Positions 26,310 to 35,842 of a DNA stretch of 64,000 bases are shown here, piece after piece. The DNA comes from Buttiauxella agrestis (GTDB taxonomy: Bacteria; Pseudomonadota; Gammaproteobacteria; Enterobacterales; Enterobacteriaceae), in NCBI RefSeq assembly GCF_900446255.1, contig NZ_UIGI01000001.1:4366763-4430762 (forward strand). Direction: 5' to 3'. Within the stretch, counting starts at the first letter, position 1; each line of letters starts with the position of its first letter. The notes beneath the pieces were generated by a model that was not told where the DNA came from, made no database searches, and worked only from the letters and a program-made list of their open reading frames with translations. Made by a program: the position numbers and the translations under genes.

Positions 26310-27647
26310 ATGTTAAACAGTATTTTATTAATACTTCTTCTTATCTCTGTCAGTGCGTTTTTCTCGATTTCCGAGATCTCGCTGGCTGCTTCCCGCAAGA
26401 TCAAACTCAAGCTGCTGGCGGATGATGGCAACGTTAACGCGCAACGTGTATTGAAAATGCAGGAAAGCCCTGGCATGTTCTTTACCGTGGTGCAGATTGG
26501 CCTGAACGCGGTCGCGATTCTCGGTGGTATCGTCGGCGATGCAGCGTTTTCTCCGGCCTTTAAAGTACTTCTGGAGCGTTTCTTCTCCCCAGAAATGGCT
26601 GACCAACTGAGCTTTATCATCTCCTTTACGCTCGTCACCAGCCTGTTCATTCTGTTTGCAGACCTCACTCCGAAACGCATCGGTATGATTTCGCCTGAAT
26701 CAGTTGCTTTGCGAATCATCAACCCGATGCGCTTCTGTCTGTTTATCTTCCGCCCGCTGGTGTGGTTCTTTAACGGCCTGGCGAACGTCATTTTCCGCAT
26801 TTTCAAACTGCCGATGGTGCGTAATGACGACATCACTTCTGATGATGTTTACGCCGTGTTTGAAGCTGGCGCGTTGGCTGGCGTGTTGCGTAAGCAAGAA
26901 CATGAGCTGATTGAAAACGTGTTTGAACTGGAATCGCGTACCGTACCGTCGTCGATGACGTCGCGCGAAAACGTCATCTGGTTTGATTTGCATGAAGACG
27001 AGCAAAGCCTGAAAAACAAAATCGCCGAACATCCGCACTCGAAGTTCCTGGTGTGTAATGGCGATATCGACCATATCGTCGGTTATGTGGACTCCAAAGA
27101 GCTGCTCAACCGCGTGCTGGGCAACCAGAGCATGGCGCTTAACAGCGGTGTGCATCTGCGTAATACGCTGATTGTGCCGGATACCCTGACGCTTTCCGAA
27201 GCGCTGGAAAGCTTTAAAACGGCCGGTGAAGACTTCGCAGTTATCATGAACGAATACGCATTGGTGGTGGGCATCATCACGCTCAATGATGTGATGACCA
27301 CGCTGATGGGTGATCTGGTCGGCCAGGGCATGGAAGAGCAAATCGTGGCTCGCGATGAAAACTCGTGGCTGGTTGAGGGCGGTACGCCAATTGACGACGT
27401 CATGCGCGTGCTGGATATCGACGAGTTCCCGCAGTCTGGAAATTACGAAACCATCGGCGGCTTTATGATGTTTATGCTACGAAAAATCCCGAAACGCACC
27501 GATTCGGTGAAGTTCTCCGGGTATAAGTTCGAAGTCGTGGATATCGATAACTACCGAATTGACCAGCTGCTGGTGACGCGAATCGACAATAAGCCGACAC
27601 CGTTGACGCCAAAATTACCTGATGGTGAAGAGCAGAACGCGGCGTAA
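26310..27647 (+). CDS. ytfL: YtfL, CNNM/CorC-type membrane protein with CBS domains
   Basis: This 445-aa inner-membrane protein has an N-terminal DUF21 transmembrane domain (starting MLNSILLILLLISVSAFFSISEISLAASR), a central CBS-domain pair (about residues 215-345) and a C-terminal CorC_HlyC domain. E. coli YtfL has been linked to cation or polyamine export and pH tolerance. Length and order (ytfL-ytfK-ytfJ) match E. coli. It is the right backbone neighbour of the accessory insert. Confidence 0.95.
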   Translation: MLNSILLILLLISVSAFFSISEISLAASRKIKLKLLADDGNVNAQRVLKMQESPGMFFTVVQIGLNAVAILGGIVGDAAFSPAFKVLLERFFSPEMADQLSFIISFTLVTSLFILFADLTPKRIGMISPESVALRIINPMRFCLFIFRPLVWFFNGLANVIFRIFKLPMVRNDDITSDDVYAVFEAGALAGVLRKQEHELIENVFELESRTVPSSMTSRENVIWFDLHEDEQSLKNKIAEHPHSKFLVCNGDIDHIVGYVDSKELLNRVLGNQSMALNSGVHLRNTLIVPDTLTLSEALESFKTAGEDFAVIMNEYALVVGIITLNDVMTTLMGDLVGQGMEEQIVARDENSWLVEGGTPIDDVMRVLDIDEFPQSGNYETIGGFMMFMLRKIPKRTDSVKFSGYKFEVVDIDNYRIDQLLVTRIDNKPTPLTPKLPDGEEQNAA

Positions 27648-27670
27648 TTATCAAAACTTAGAAACACTAA

Positions 27671-27692
27671 CGGCACCCTCGGGTGCCGTTTT
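27671..27692 (+). terminator. Terminator of ytfL
   Basis: CGGCACC-CTCG-GGTGCCG is followed by TTTTGGG, 23 bp after the ytfL stop, in the short convergent gap with ytfK. Confidence 0.85.
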
Positions 27693-27709
27693 GGGTATGA
27701 CTTATGGCT

Positions 27710-27916
27710 TCATGCCATTTCCGCCTGCATGCGTATAACCTGGCGGTTTACTTCAGACATAACAGATAGATGCTGCTTATCTTTCACTTTTGGGATAAGA
27801 ATCTTGCCCTTATCAAATTCAAAAGCGCCAACGTCCTTGATGTACAACCGTCCACGGAACAGGATTTTCACGTACTTCGCCACCTGAAGCGGGTTGTACC
27901 GTTGGAAAATTTTCAT
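27710..27916 (-). CDS. ytfK: YtfK, SpoT-activating stress factor
   Basis: This 68-aa cytoplasmic protein is almost identical to E. coli YtfK ([17 protein letters not shown]...). In E. coli it binds SpoT and shifts it towards (p)ppGpp synthesis during phosphate or fatty-acid starvation. It is convergent with ytfL and divergent from ytfJ. A likely -10 (TATAGT on the minus strand) lies about 90 bp upstream, near 28002-28007. Confidence 0.95.
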   Translation of the reverse strand: MKIFQRYNPLQVAKYVKILFRGRLYIKDVGAFEFDKGKILIPKVKDKQHLSVMSEVNRQVIRMQAEMA

Positions 27917-28256
27917 TCTTCTTTTCTCCTGCAGTGTTAACGCCCCTGCGGTTCCACATTTGGTCCGACAAAACGAGGCGAAAAATTTGGTGCCTGGAAA
28001 CTATAGTCCATATACAAACCGACACCTAGTTTGCACAATCTTATTTACCGTATGATTACAATTTCTCAGAATATTCTTTTCAATTGTAAACAAAACTTAG
28101 TTTAAGCCTTCAAAAAATAGGGATATGTGCGGTCGCCCGCAAACTGGCATTGTTGTTGCGGGACAGAAACCTATTCAGCACATATGCTTAAAACGTCACG
28201 ACGAAGTGGTCGGAGCACCTGCAAACTTTTCACAAATAATAAGATAAGGAGTCCTC
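27917..28256. other. ytfK/ytfJ divergent intergenic region
   Basis: This 340-bp AT-rich region carries the promoters of both small genes. A hairpin, CCCGCAA (28136-28142) with TTGCGGG (28156-28162), lies in the presumed ytfJ leader. I see no ORF or known small RNA here. Confidence 0.5.
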
Positions 28257-28814
28257 ATGTCTCTACGCAAAACCCTTGCGCTTGCCCTGCTGCTACTGCC
28301 TCTTGCGGCATCGGCACATAACTTTGAGAAAAATCAGCGAGTCTCGCCTATTGGCATTACGGATAAAGGCGAGTTGATGCTCGACAATGATAAGTTTAGC
28401 TATAAAAACTGGAATAGTGCGCAGCTCGTGGGAAAAGTGCGAGTGGTGCAGCATATTGCCGGTCGCACCAGTGCTAAAGAGAAGAATGCTGGTTTAATCG
28501 AAGCGATTAAAGCCGCAAAATTCCCTCATGACCGCTATCAAACCACCACTATCGTCAATACCGATGATGCGATTGTGGGCACCGGAATGTTTGTGCGTAG
28601 CAGTCTTGAGAGCAATAAAACCCAGTATCCATGGTCGCAGTTTATTGTCGATAGTAATGGCGTTGCGCAGAAATCCTGGCAACTAGAAACCGGCAGTTCA
28701 GCGATTGTGGTGTTGGATAAGGAAGGCCGCGTGCAGTTTGCCAAAGATGGCTCACTCACCCAGGAAGAAGTGCAGCAGGTGATTAGCCTGCTGCGTGGAT
28801 TGCTTAGTAAATAG
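28257..28814 (+). CDS. ytfJ: YtfJ, periplasmic thioredoxin-fold protein
   Basis: This 185-aa protein has a cleavable signal peptide ([20 protein letters not shown]). The mature part matches E. coli YtfJ (GQ-rich start, [30 protein letters not shown]). The fold is thioredoxin-like but lacks a CxxC, and its function is unknown. AGGAG lies just before the ATG. Its stop overlaps the convergent cysQ 3' end by 11 bp. Confidence 0.95.
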   Translation: MSLRKTLALALLLLPLAASAHNFEKNQRVSPIGITDKGELMLDNDKFSYKNWNSAQLVGKVRVVQHIAGRTSAKEKNAGLIEAIKAAKFPHDRYQTTTIVNTDDAIVGTGMFVRSSLESNKTQYPWSQFIVDSNGVAQKSWQLETGSSAIVVLDKEGRVQFAKDGSLTQEEVQQVISLLRGLLSK

Positions 28815-29544
28815 AAACCCGGAAGCCAGGGTTTAAGAATGACTCACGCGGGGTGTAGTCGAGTGGCTTACCCTGCCAGTCATGAACGTGCGCGCCAGCA
28901 GCGGCAGCAACCGCATGCCCTGCTGCGGTATCCCAGATATTGGTTGGCCCAAAGCGTGGGTAAAGCTGCGCTTGCCCCTCTGCTACCAGGCAAAATTTAA
29001 GCGACGAGCCGATAGATGTCGTCTGGTGTTCACCCAATTGATGAAGATATTCTTTCAGTTCGTCATCACTATGAGATCGGCTGATGACCACCAACGGCGG
29101 GCGAGCATCGCGCACCTGAATCTGATTGCGCGTGCCGTTTTCTTCTTTCCAGGCTTTGCCTTCTGCCGCGCTGTACATCACGTTCAGCACTGGCGCATAT
29201 ACCACGCCCAACACCGCTTTGCCCTTTTCGATAAGCGCGATGTTAACGGTGAATTCGCCATTACGTTTCAGGAATTCTTTGGTGCCGTCGAGCGGGTCCA
29301 CCAGCCAGTAGCGATCCCAACTTTGGCGAGTTTCCCAACTCTGAGGATCTTCTTCTGAAAGCACCGGTATTTCCGGCGTCAATGTTTGCAGTCCTTTCAG
29401 GATAATGGTGTGCGCTGCGATGTCCGCTGCCGTCACAGGTGAATCATCGGATTTTTGGGTCGCCTCCAGCGGCTTTTGCCCTTCATACACCTGCATGATG
29501 GCAGCTCCAGCCTCCCGAGCCAGTTGGCAAATTTTATCTAACAT
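28804..29544 (-). CDS. cysQ: 3'(2'),5'-bisphosphate nucleotidase CysQ
   Basis: This Li+-sensitive Mg2+ phosphatase converts 3'-phosphoadenosine 5'-phosphate to AMP and keeps PAPS flux in check during sulfate assimilation. The product is 246 aa, the E. coli length. The inositol-monophosphatase signature [12 protein letters not shown] is near residues 80-92 and [14 protein letters not shown] near the C-terminus. I start it at 29544 (MLDKICQ) behind AGGTGGAG. The ATG at 29556 adds only four residues. Confidence 0.97.
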   Translation of the reverse strand: MLDKICQLAREAGAAIMQVYEGQKPLEATQKSDDSPVTAADIAAHTIILKGLQTLTPEIPVLSEEDPQSWETRQSWDRYWLVDPLDGTKEFLKRNGEFTVNIALIEKGKAVLGVVYAPVLNVMYSAAEGKAWKEENGTRNQIQVRDARPPLVVISRSHSDDELKEYLHQLGEHQTTSIGSSLKFCLVAEGQAQLYPRFGPTNIWDTAAGHAVAAAAGAHVHDWQGKPLDYTPRESFLNPGFRVSIY

Positions 29545-29747
29545 TCTCCACCTCATGTTGTGTCATGCAAATAACCTATTGTTTTGCTTAGACCCTAGGG
29601 TATATATCTCATCGCATCCGATTGCGCTAGATGTGAAGCGATTCCGGTTTAATGATTCTTATTTCTGGCACACTTCACAAAAATGTAAGCAACAACGTTT
29701 TATATACATAGCCTTGTGTGGACTACCTCGAAAAAAGGACCTTAATC

Positions 29748-31679
29748 ATGATCAAGTTTAGCGCAACGATCCTTGCCACGCTGATTGCAACCAGCGTTAG
29801 CGCGGCAACCGTTGACCTGCGTATCCTGGAAACCAGCGATCTTCACAGCAACATGATGGATTTCGATTACTACAAAGACACACCGACGGAGAAATTCGGG
29901 TTGGTGCGTACGGCGAGTTTAATCAATGCCGCCCGTGGTGAGACAGTCAACAGCGTCCTGGTGGATAACGGTGACCTGATTCAGGGCAGCCCGCTGGGTG
30001 ATTACATGGCGGCAAAAGGGCTGAAGAAAGGTGATATCCACCCGGTTTATAAGGCACTGAATACGCTGGATTACGCCGTGGGAAACCTGGGGAATCACGA
30101 GTTTAACTATGGTCTCGATTACCTGCATATGGCGCTGTCTGGGGCAAAATTCCCGTATGTGAATGCCAATATTATCGATGCTAAAACCAATAAACCGCTG
30201 TTCACGCCGTATGTGATTAAAGAAACCGTGGTTAAGGATAAAGACGGCAAAGAGCAGACGCTGCGCATCGGTTATATCGGTTTTGTGCCGCCACAAATTA
30301 TGACGTGGGATAAAACGAATCTGGAAGGCAAAGTGACGGTGAAAGATATCACCGAAACCGCTCGCCAGTACGTGCCTGAAATGCGTAAGCAAGGTGCTGA
30401 TTTAGTGGTGGTTATCGCCCACTCAGGCCTGTCCAGTGACCCGTATCATGCGATGGCTGAAAACTCGGTTTATTACCTCAGCAAAGTTCCGGGCGTGGAT
30501 ACCATCCTGTTCGGCCATGCTCACGCTGTCTTCCCAGGCAAAGACTTCGCCAATATCAAAGGTGTTGATCTCGAAAAAGGTACGCTGAACGGCATTCCAG
30601 CGGTGATGCCGGGCATGTGGGGCGATCATCTTGGCGTGGTTGATTTAGTGCTGAACAACGATAGCGGCGCCTGGAAAGTGGTCAGCAGCAAAGCGGAAGC
30701 ACGCCCGATTTATGACAGCGTGGCGAAGAAAGCACTGGTGTCAGAAGATGCCAAACTGGTTGATGTGCTCAAGCACGATCATGATGCGACGCGCGAGTTC
30801 GTCAGCAAACCTATCGGCAAATCTTCCGACAACATGTACAGCTACCTGGCGCTGGTGCAGGACGATCCTACCGTGCAGGTGGTGAATAACGCGCAAACTG
30901 CCTACGTTGAAAAATACATTCAGGGCGATCCGGATCTGGCGCATCTGCCGGTGTTGTCGGCTGCTGCTCCGTTTAAAGTCGGCGGGCGTAAAAACGATCC
31001 GGCCAGTTTTGTCGAAGTGGAAAAAGGCCAGCTCACCTTCCGTAACGCCGCCGATTTGTATCTCTACCCGAACACGCTTGTTGTGGTGAAAGCGTCCGGG
31101 AAAGAGGTCAAAGAGTGGCTGGAATGTTCTGCCGGGCAGTTTAATCAGATTGATGTGAACAGCACGAAACCGCAGTCATTGATTAACTGGGATGGTTTCC
31201 GCACTTATAACTTTGATGTTATCGACGGCGTGGATTACCAGATTGATGTGTCGCAACCGGCACGTTACGACGGCGAATGCCAGATGGTGAACCCGAAAGC
31301 CGAGCGCATTAAAGGGCTGACGTTCAAGGGCAAGCCAATTGACCCGAACGCGACTTTCCTGGTGGCGACCAATAACTATCGCGCTTACGGCGGCAAGTTT
31401 GCCGGAACTGGCGATAGCCATATCGCTTTCGCATCGCCTGATGAAAACCGCTCGGTGCTGGCAAACTGGATTACCGCGAGCAAAGAAATTCACCCGGCGG
31501 CGGATAACAACTGGCGCCTGGCACCGATTCACAGCAATCAGAAATTAGATATTCGCTTTGAAACCTCACCGGGCGACAAAGCGGCGGCCTTCATCAAAGA
31601 GAAAGGCCAGTATCCGATGAAGAATGTGGGAACGGATGAAATCGGCTTTGCGATTTATCAGTTGGATTTAGGTAAGTAG
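29748..31679 (+). CDS. cpdB: 2',3'-cyclic-nucleotide 2'-phosphodiesterase/3'-nucleotidase
   Basis: This periplasmic bifunctional enzyme degrades 2',3'-cyclic nucleotides to nucleosides. The product is 643 aa, with signal peptide [19 protein letters not shown]. The N-terminal metallophosphatase has [17 protein letters not shown] and GHAHAVFPG motifs, and the 5'-nucleotidase-type C-terminal domain has the substrate-stacking region NNYRAYGG. I start it at the ATG at 29748. The upstream GTG at 29718 would put ten residues before the signal peptide. Confidence 0.97.
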   Translation: MIKFSATILATLIATSVSAATVDLRILETSDLHSNMMDFDYYKDTPTEKFGLVRTASLINAARGETVNSVLVDNGDLIQGSPLGDYMAAKGLKKGDIHPVYKALNTLDYAVGNLGNHEFNYGLDYLHMALSGAKFPYVNANIIDAKTNKPLFTPYVIKETVVKDKDGKEQTLRIGYIGFVPPQIMTWDKTNLEGKVTVKDITETARQYVPEMRKQGADLVVVIAHSGLSSDPYHAMAENSVYYLSKVPGVDTILFGHAHAVFPGKDFANIKGVDLEKGTLNGIPAVMPGMWGDHLGVVDLVLNNDSGAWKVVSSKAEARPIYDSVAKKALVSEDAKLVDVLKHDHDATREFVSKPIGKSSDNMYSYLALVQDDPTVQVVNNAQTAYVEKYIQGDPDLAHLPVLSAAAPFKVGGRKNDPASFVEVEKGQLTFRNAADLYLYPNTLVVVKASGKEVKEWLECSAGQFNQIDVNSTKPQSLINWDGFRTYNFDVIDGVDYQIDVSQPARYDGECQMVNPKAERIKGLTFKGKPIDPNATFLVATNNYRAYGGKFAGTGDSHIAFASPDENRSVLANWITASKEIHPAADNNWRLAPIHSNQKLDIRFETSPGDKAAAFIKEKGQYPMKNVGTDEIGFAIYQLDLGK

Positions 31680-31689
31680 GTTTAACCAC

Positions 31690-31770
31690 GCGTCGGATGA
31701 CGCTGCGCTTATCCGACCTACAAGTGCATGATTTTGTAGGGTGGATAAGCGCAAGCGTCATCCACCGGCG
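31690..31770. repeat. Pair of inverted REP-like elements (BIME-like)
   Basis: CGTCGGATGACGCTGCGCTTATCCGACC and GGGTGGATAAGCGCAAGCGTCATCCACC face each other across a short spacer, between the convergent cpdB and ytfH. This is the arrangement of a bacterial interspersed mosaic element. Confidence 0.8.
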
Positions 31771-31774
31771 AGTG

Positions 31775-32164
31775 TTAGCGTTCCGAACGGGACGCCATAA
31801 CTCTTGGCAAATTCCCTTCAATCCAGTCGGCAAGTCCAGCCACTTTTTCGGCGACCTCAAAACCTAACGGTGTCAGGCTGTATTCCACATGCGGAGGCAC
31901 AACCGCGTAGGATTTGCGATTCACAAACCCATCCGCTTCTAACCATTGCAGAGTTTGCGCGAGCATTTTTTCACTCACACCACCCATTTTGCGGCGCAAT
32001 TCGCTAAAACGGTGCGTTCCCTGCTGCAAAGCCACCAAAATCAATACCCCCCATCGGCTGGTGACATGTTTTAGCACATCGCGAGAGGGGCATTGTTCGG
32101 CAAACAAATTGCCGTCACGCATCTGCTCGGTTAACGACGGTGCGCGAGTTTCAATCTCACTCAT
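31775..32164 (-). CDS. ytfH: HxlR-family transcriptional regulator YtfH
   Basis: This 129-aa winged-helix regulator has a Cys in the N-terminal LFAEQCPSR and the HxlR core HVTSRWGVLILVAL...HRFSELRRKMGGVSEKML. That is the layout of redox- or electrophile-sensing HxlR proteins such as QorR/HypR. It is divergent from qorB, with only 91 bp between start codons, and probably regulates it. The start at 32164 matches E. coli. Confidence 0.93.
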   Translation of the reverse strand: MSEIETRAPSLTEQMRDGNLFAEQCPSRDVLKHVTSRWGVLILVALQQGTHRFSELRRKMGGVSEKMLAQTLQWLEADGFVNRKSYAVVPPHVEYSLTPLGFEVAEKVAGLADWIEGNLPRVMASRSER

Positions 32165-32255
32165 TTCATACTTACCTTTTTGTGCGTACTTACTAAAAGT
32201 TAGTGCTGGTGATAGTGTGGCACAACTTAAGCAGAACCCCCACAGGAGATTTACC

Positions 32256-33104
32256 ATGATTGCGATTACCGGTGCTTCTGGCCAACTGGGCCAACTCGTT
32301 GTTGAAGAATTACTGAAATCCGTAGCAGCTGACCAACTGGTTGCTATTGTCCGTAACCCATCAAAAATTCAGGCGTTTGCAGACCGTGGCGTTCAGGTTC
32401 GTGCTGCCAGCTATCAAGATAAAGCCGCACTGGTGAAGGTGCTGAGTGGCGTGGAAAAACTGCTGCTGATCTCTTCAAGTGAAGTAGGACAACGTGCGGT
32501 TCAGCATCGCAATGTGATTGAAGCCGCCAAAGAAGCAGGCGTGAAACTGATTGCTTACACCAGTGTGCTGCATGCCGACTCTTCGCCACTGGGCCTTGCA
32601 GAAGAACACGTTGCGACTGAAAAAATGCTGCAAGAGTCCGGCGTTCCGTTTGTGCTGCTGCGCAACGGCTGGTATACCGAAAACTACCTCGCCAGCGTGC
32701 CGCCTGCACTGCAACACGGCGTATTTATTGGTAGCACTGGCGAAGGCAAAATCGCCTCCGCAACGCGGGCCGATTATGCGGCTGCGGCTGCAAAAGTGAT
32801 GACCCTCGACAACCAGGCAGGCAAAGTTTACGAGTTGGCGGGCGACCACGGCTGGACGCTGTCTGAGCTGACTGCTGAGTTGACCAAACAGAGCGGCAAA
32901 ACCGTGGTGTATCAGAACTTGCCGGAAGCTGATTTTAAAGCGGCATTGCTCGGTGCTGGCTTGCCTGAAGGGTTAGCAGCAATGCTGGCAAACTCTGACG
33001 TTGGCGCGTCCAAAGGTGGCCTGTTTGATGACAGCCGCCAGTTAAGCGCGCTGATTGGCCGCCCGACCACCCCGCTTGCCGAAAGCATTCGCGCCGCGCT
33101 GTAA
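32256..33104 (+). CDS. qorB: NAD(P)H:quinone oxidoreductase 2 QorB
   Basis: This 282-aa NmrA-type atypical short-chain dehydrogenase reduces quinones with NADPH. The N-terminal dinucleotide-binding motif is TGASGQLGQ, and the LLRNGWYTENYLA stretch is typical of QorB. ACAGGAG precedes the chosen ATG. The C-terminus is four residues shorter than in E. coli. The longer in-frame reading starting at 31914 is only the antisense of ytfH. Confidence 0.95.
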   Translation: MIAITGASGQLGQLVVEELLKSVAADQLVAIVRNPSKIQAFADRGVQVRAASYQDKAALVKVLSGVEKLLLISSSEVGQRAVQHRNVIEAAKEAGVKLIAYTSVLHADSSPLGLAEEHVATEKMLQESGVPFVLLRNGWYTENYLASVPPALQHGVFIGSTGEGKIASATRADYAAAAAKVMTLDNQAGKVYELAGDHGWTLSELTAELTKQSGKTVVYQNLPEADFKAALLGAGLPEGLAAMLANSDVGASKGGLFDDSRQLSALIGRPTTPLAESIRAAL

Positions 33105-33167
33105 TTGCTAACTTTCCGTTAAACCAGGACATCCCTATACTGATGGGGTGTCCATACGGAGATTAGT

Positions 33168-33992
33168 GTGCAAGGCGTTCCTGAACAGTTCAGCGATGAA
33201 AAAGACAACGCTCAATTCCGGCATTTACCGCAATTGCCCGGCGTTGAGCTTTATCACGCCCATATTTCTCGTTACGCCTTTGAACCGCACACCCACGAAG
33301 CGTTTGGCATTGGGACGGTAACGCGTGGCGCTGAGCGTTTTCGCTATCGGGGTGTTCAGCATGTTGCTGCGCGGGATTCGTTAGTGCTGATGAACCCGGA
33401 CGAGCTTCATACCGGAGAAGCCGCGACGGAAGACGGCTGGCAGTACCGCATGATTTATCTCGAACCGGATCTTGTTGAGAGAGTGACCGGTTCGCGAAAC
33501 TGGTCGTTTAGCGAGGTCGTGAAGCACGATCCGCAACGGGCAGGAAATATTTCCCAACTGATCAACCAGTTGTGGAGCGAGAATGACTCGCTGGCACAGC
33601 AAGGTTTGTTACTCAATCTGATCGAAACTTTCCGGCCCTACGCGCAACATCAGTCTGGCGGAGTGCAAGACCCGGCGCACCGTTTCGAGCAAATACGCGA
33701 TTATCTACACGATAATTATATGCACCCGGTAATGCTTGATGAACTGGCGGCCGTGGTGTCACTGAGTCCGTATCATTTCCAGCGCATGTTTAAAGCTCAC
33801 TATCACGTCACGCCGCACCAGATGCTGATGGCGATTCGCCTGTGGCACGCCAAACGGCTGCTGACGAGCGGCATGCCCGCCGTACACGTGGCGGCAGCCT
33901 GCGGTCTAACCGACCAGGCGCATCTGACTCGTGCCTTCTCGCAGCGCTATGGCATCACGCCTGTGCGTTACCAGAAGCAGGTCGCCCGCTAG
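33168..33992 (+). CDS. AraC-family transcriptional regulator
   Basis: This 274-aa protein has an N-terminal cupin ligand domain (HAHISRYAFEPHTHEAFGIG) and two C-terminal helix-turn-helix motifs (about residues 175-270, with LSPYHFQRMFKAHYHVTPHQ and the closing FSQRYGITPVRYQKQ). It begins at GTG with GGAG 6 nt upstream. It lies between qorB and ytfF, a place where E. coli has no gene. It is co-oriented with ytfF 86 bp downstream, so control of that exporter is likely. Confidence 0.88.
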   Translation: MQGVPEQFSDEKDNAQFRHLPQLPGVELYHAHISRYAFEPHTHEAFGIGTVTRGAERFRYRGVQHVAARDSLVLMNPDELHTGEAATEDGWQYRMIYLEPDLVERVTGSRNWSFSEVVKHDPQRAGNISQLINQLWSENDSLAQQGLLLNLIETFRPYAQHQSGGVQDPAHRFEQIRDYLHDNYMHPVMLDELAAVVSLSPYHFQRMFKAHYHVTPHQMLMAIRLWHAKRLLTSGMPAVHVAAACGLTDQAHLTRAFSQRYGITPVRYQKQVAR

Positions 33993-34078
33993 TTAAAGCC
34001 GCTAAACCGCAAGCTGGTACAATATTTTCCTGCGCACGCCACCTACACTCTACGCAAAGAGTTAAGTGGATAAAGAAG

Positions 34079-35053
34079 ATGTTAACTGGTGTGTTGTACG
34101 CCCTGCTGGCAGGGCTGATGTGGGGACTGATTTTTGTCGGCCCGCTGATTGTTCCTGATTACCCCGCCGCCATGCAGTCAACCGGCCGCTATCTGGCTCT
34201 GGGATTTATTGCCCTGCCTTTGGCCTGGTTTGGACGCCAACGTTTACGGCAGCTCAAGCGCGAGGACTGGTTTACCGCGCTTAAATTGTCGACCGTTGGC
34301 AATCTCATTTATTACGTCTGCCTCGCGAGCGCTATTCAGCGCACCGGTGCGCCGATTTCGACCATGATTATCGGCACGCTTCCGGTCGTGATCCCGGTGT
34401 TCGCCAATCTGCTTTACAGCAAACGTGATGGCAAATTGCCGTGGCATCGGCTGGCGCCTGCGCTGGTGATTATCGCGCTGGGTCTGGTGATGGTGAATAC
34501 CGCCGAGTTACGCACCGGGCAACTCGATTTCAGCTGGTGGCGTTATGTGAGCGGGATTGGTCTGGCGTTTATTTCGGTGGCCTGCTGGGCGTGGTATGCG
34601 CTGCGTAACGCTTGCTGGCTGCGCGAAAATCCGGACAAAAACCCTTTAATGTGGGCGACGGCGCAAGGCCTGGCGATCCTGCCTTTTTCACTGATCGGCT
34701 ATATTGCCGTTTGCCTGTGGATGTCGCACACCGAGAGCAACTTCGCCCTGCCCTTCGGCCCGCGCCCGGAAGTGTTTTTAACGCTGATGTTAGCGATTGC
34801 CCTCTTCTGCTCCTGGCTTGGTGCATTGTGCTGGAACATTGCCAGCCAACGATTGCCGACGGTGATCGTCGGCCCGCTGATTGTCTTTGAAACGCTGGCG
34901 GGACTGGCTTACACCTTTATGCTGCGCCACAGCTGGCCGCCGCTGCTGACGTTACTCGGGATTATTTGCCTGGTGGTTGGCGTGGTGATGGCGGTGCTGA
35001 CAAAACCGCAGAAAAACACGCTCGCGGAAGTGGTTATCACGGCGGATAAATAA
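34079..35053 (+). CDS. ytfF: EamA/DMT-family inner-membrane transporter YtfF
   Basis: This 324-aa protein has ten predicted membrane helices in two EamA repeats, probably a metabolite exporter of unknown substrate. MLTGVLYALLAGLMWGLIFVGPLIVP and PLIVFETLAGL closely match E. coli YtfF. The ATG at 34079 is preceded by AAAGAAG. A longer in-frame reading from 33842 overlaps the AraC gene and is an artefact. Confidence 0.93.
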   Translation: MLTGVLYALLAGLMWGLIFVGPLIVPDYPAAMQSTGRYLALGFIALPLAWFGRQRLRQLKREDWFTALKLSTVGNLIYYVCLASAIQRTGAPISTMIIGTLPVVIPVFANLLYSKRDGKLPWHRLAPALVIIALGLVMVNTAELRTGQLDFSWWRYVSGIGLAFISVACWAWYALRNACWLRENPDKNPLMWATAQGLAILPFSLIGYIAVCLWMSHTESNFALPFGPRPEVFLTLMLAIALFCSWLGALCWNIASQRLPTVIVGPLIVFETLAGLAYTFMLRHSWPPLLTLLGIICLVVGVVMAVLTKPQKNTLAEVVITADK

Positions 35054-35087
35054 CGCGTTACCTCGAAATAGTCATAGCGCCGACTTA

Positions 35088-35110
35088 AAGATGCATTTAA
35101 TATGCATCTT
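35088..35110. promoter_or_regulatory. NsrR operator upstream of ytfE
   Basis: The halves AAGATGCATTT and ATATGCATCTT are separated by one base, fitting the 11-1-11 NsrR palindrome (AAGATGCNTTT-N-AAATGCATCTT) with almost no mismatch. It lies 27 bp before the ytfE start codon. The regulator itself is encoded at 54929-55354. Confidence 0.92.
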
Positions 35111-35137
35111 ATATTATCGACAACGAGGTAACTGCTC

Positions 35138-35800
35138 ATGGCTTTTCGCGATCAAGCATTAGGTGAACTGGCTTTAACTATTCCACGCGCTTCTGCGCTG
35201 TTCCGTAAATTGGATCTCGATTTTTGCTGCGGCGGGAAGCAGACGCTTGAGCGTGCCGCAACGCGCAAAGAGTTGGACCTGGAAGCCATCGAAACCGAGC
35301 TTGCAAAGCTTGCTCAAGAACCTGTCGAAAAAGACTGGCAAAGTGCGCCGCTGGCCGAAATCATCGACCATATAATCGTGCGCTATCACGATCGCCACCG
35401 CGAACAATTACCGGAGTTGATTCTTCAGGCGACCAAAGTTGAACGCGTTCACGCCGATAAACCGAACGTGCCGAAAGGGTTGGCGAAGTACCTCACCATG
35501 CTGCATCAGGAACTGAGCAGCCACATGATGAAAGAAGAGCAAATCCTGTTCCCGATGATTAAACAGGGAATGGGAACCCAGGCCAACGGCCCGATTAGCG
35601 TGATGGAAAGTGAGCATGACGACGCAGGCGAATTGCTGGAAGTGATTAAGCACACCACGAATAACGTGACGCCGCCACCGGAAGCCTGCACGACATGGAA
35701 AGCGATGTATAACGGAATTAATGAGTTGATTGACGACCTGATGAATCACATCAGTCTTGAGAATAACGTGCTGTTTCCGCGAGCTTTAGCTGGGGAATAG
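35138..35800 (+). CDS. ytfE: Iron-sulfur cluster repair di-iron protein YtfE (RIC)
   Basis: This 220-aa cytoplasmic protein repairs nitrosative or oxidative damage to Fe-S clusters. The N-terminal ScdA domain has the CCGGKQ pair (Cys30-Cys31), and the hemerythrin-like di-iron domain has its His/Glu ligands in [14 protein letters not shown]-type, [20 protein letters not shown] and NHISLENN stretches. GAGG precedes the ATG. The NsrR site in its promoter implies derepression by nitric oxide. Confidence 0.97.
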   Translation: MAFRDQALGELALTIPRASALFRKLDLDFCCGGKQTLERAATRKELDLEAIETELAKLAQEPVEKDWQSAPLAEIIDHIIVRYHDRHREQLPELILQATKVERVHADKPNVPKGLAKYLTMLHQELSSHMMKEEQILFPMIKQGMGTQANGPISVMESEHDDAGELLEVIKHTTNNVTPPPEACTTWKAMYNGINELIDDLMNHISLENNVLFPRALAGE

Positions 35801-35805
35801 TTGAA

Positions 35806-35840
35806 ATTAGCTCCTTCCCCGCCATGGAGAAGGCGCTAAT
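35806..35840. terminator. Candidate bidirectional terminator between ytfE and cycA
   Basis: ATTAGC...GCTAAT arms with an inner CTCCTTC/GGAGAAGG pairing form a stem in the 42-bp convergent gap. T-runs are weak on both sides, so activity is uncertain. Confidence 0.45.
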
Positions 35841-35842
35841 AA

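Noticed and set aside
31914-32255. N-terminal extension of qorB
   Set aside because: It is antisense to ytfH and adds residues before the dinucleotide-binding motif that begins the real protein.
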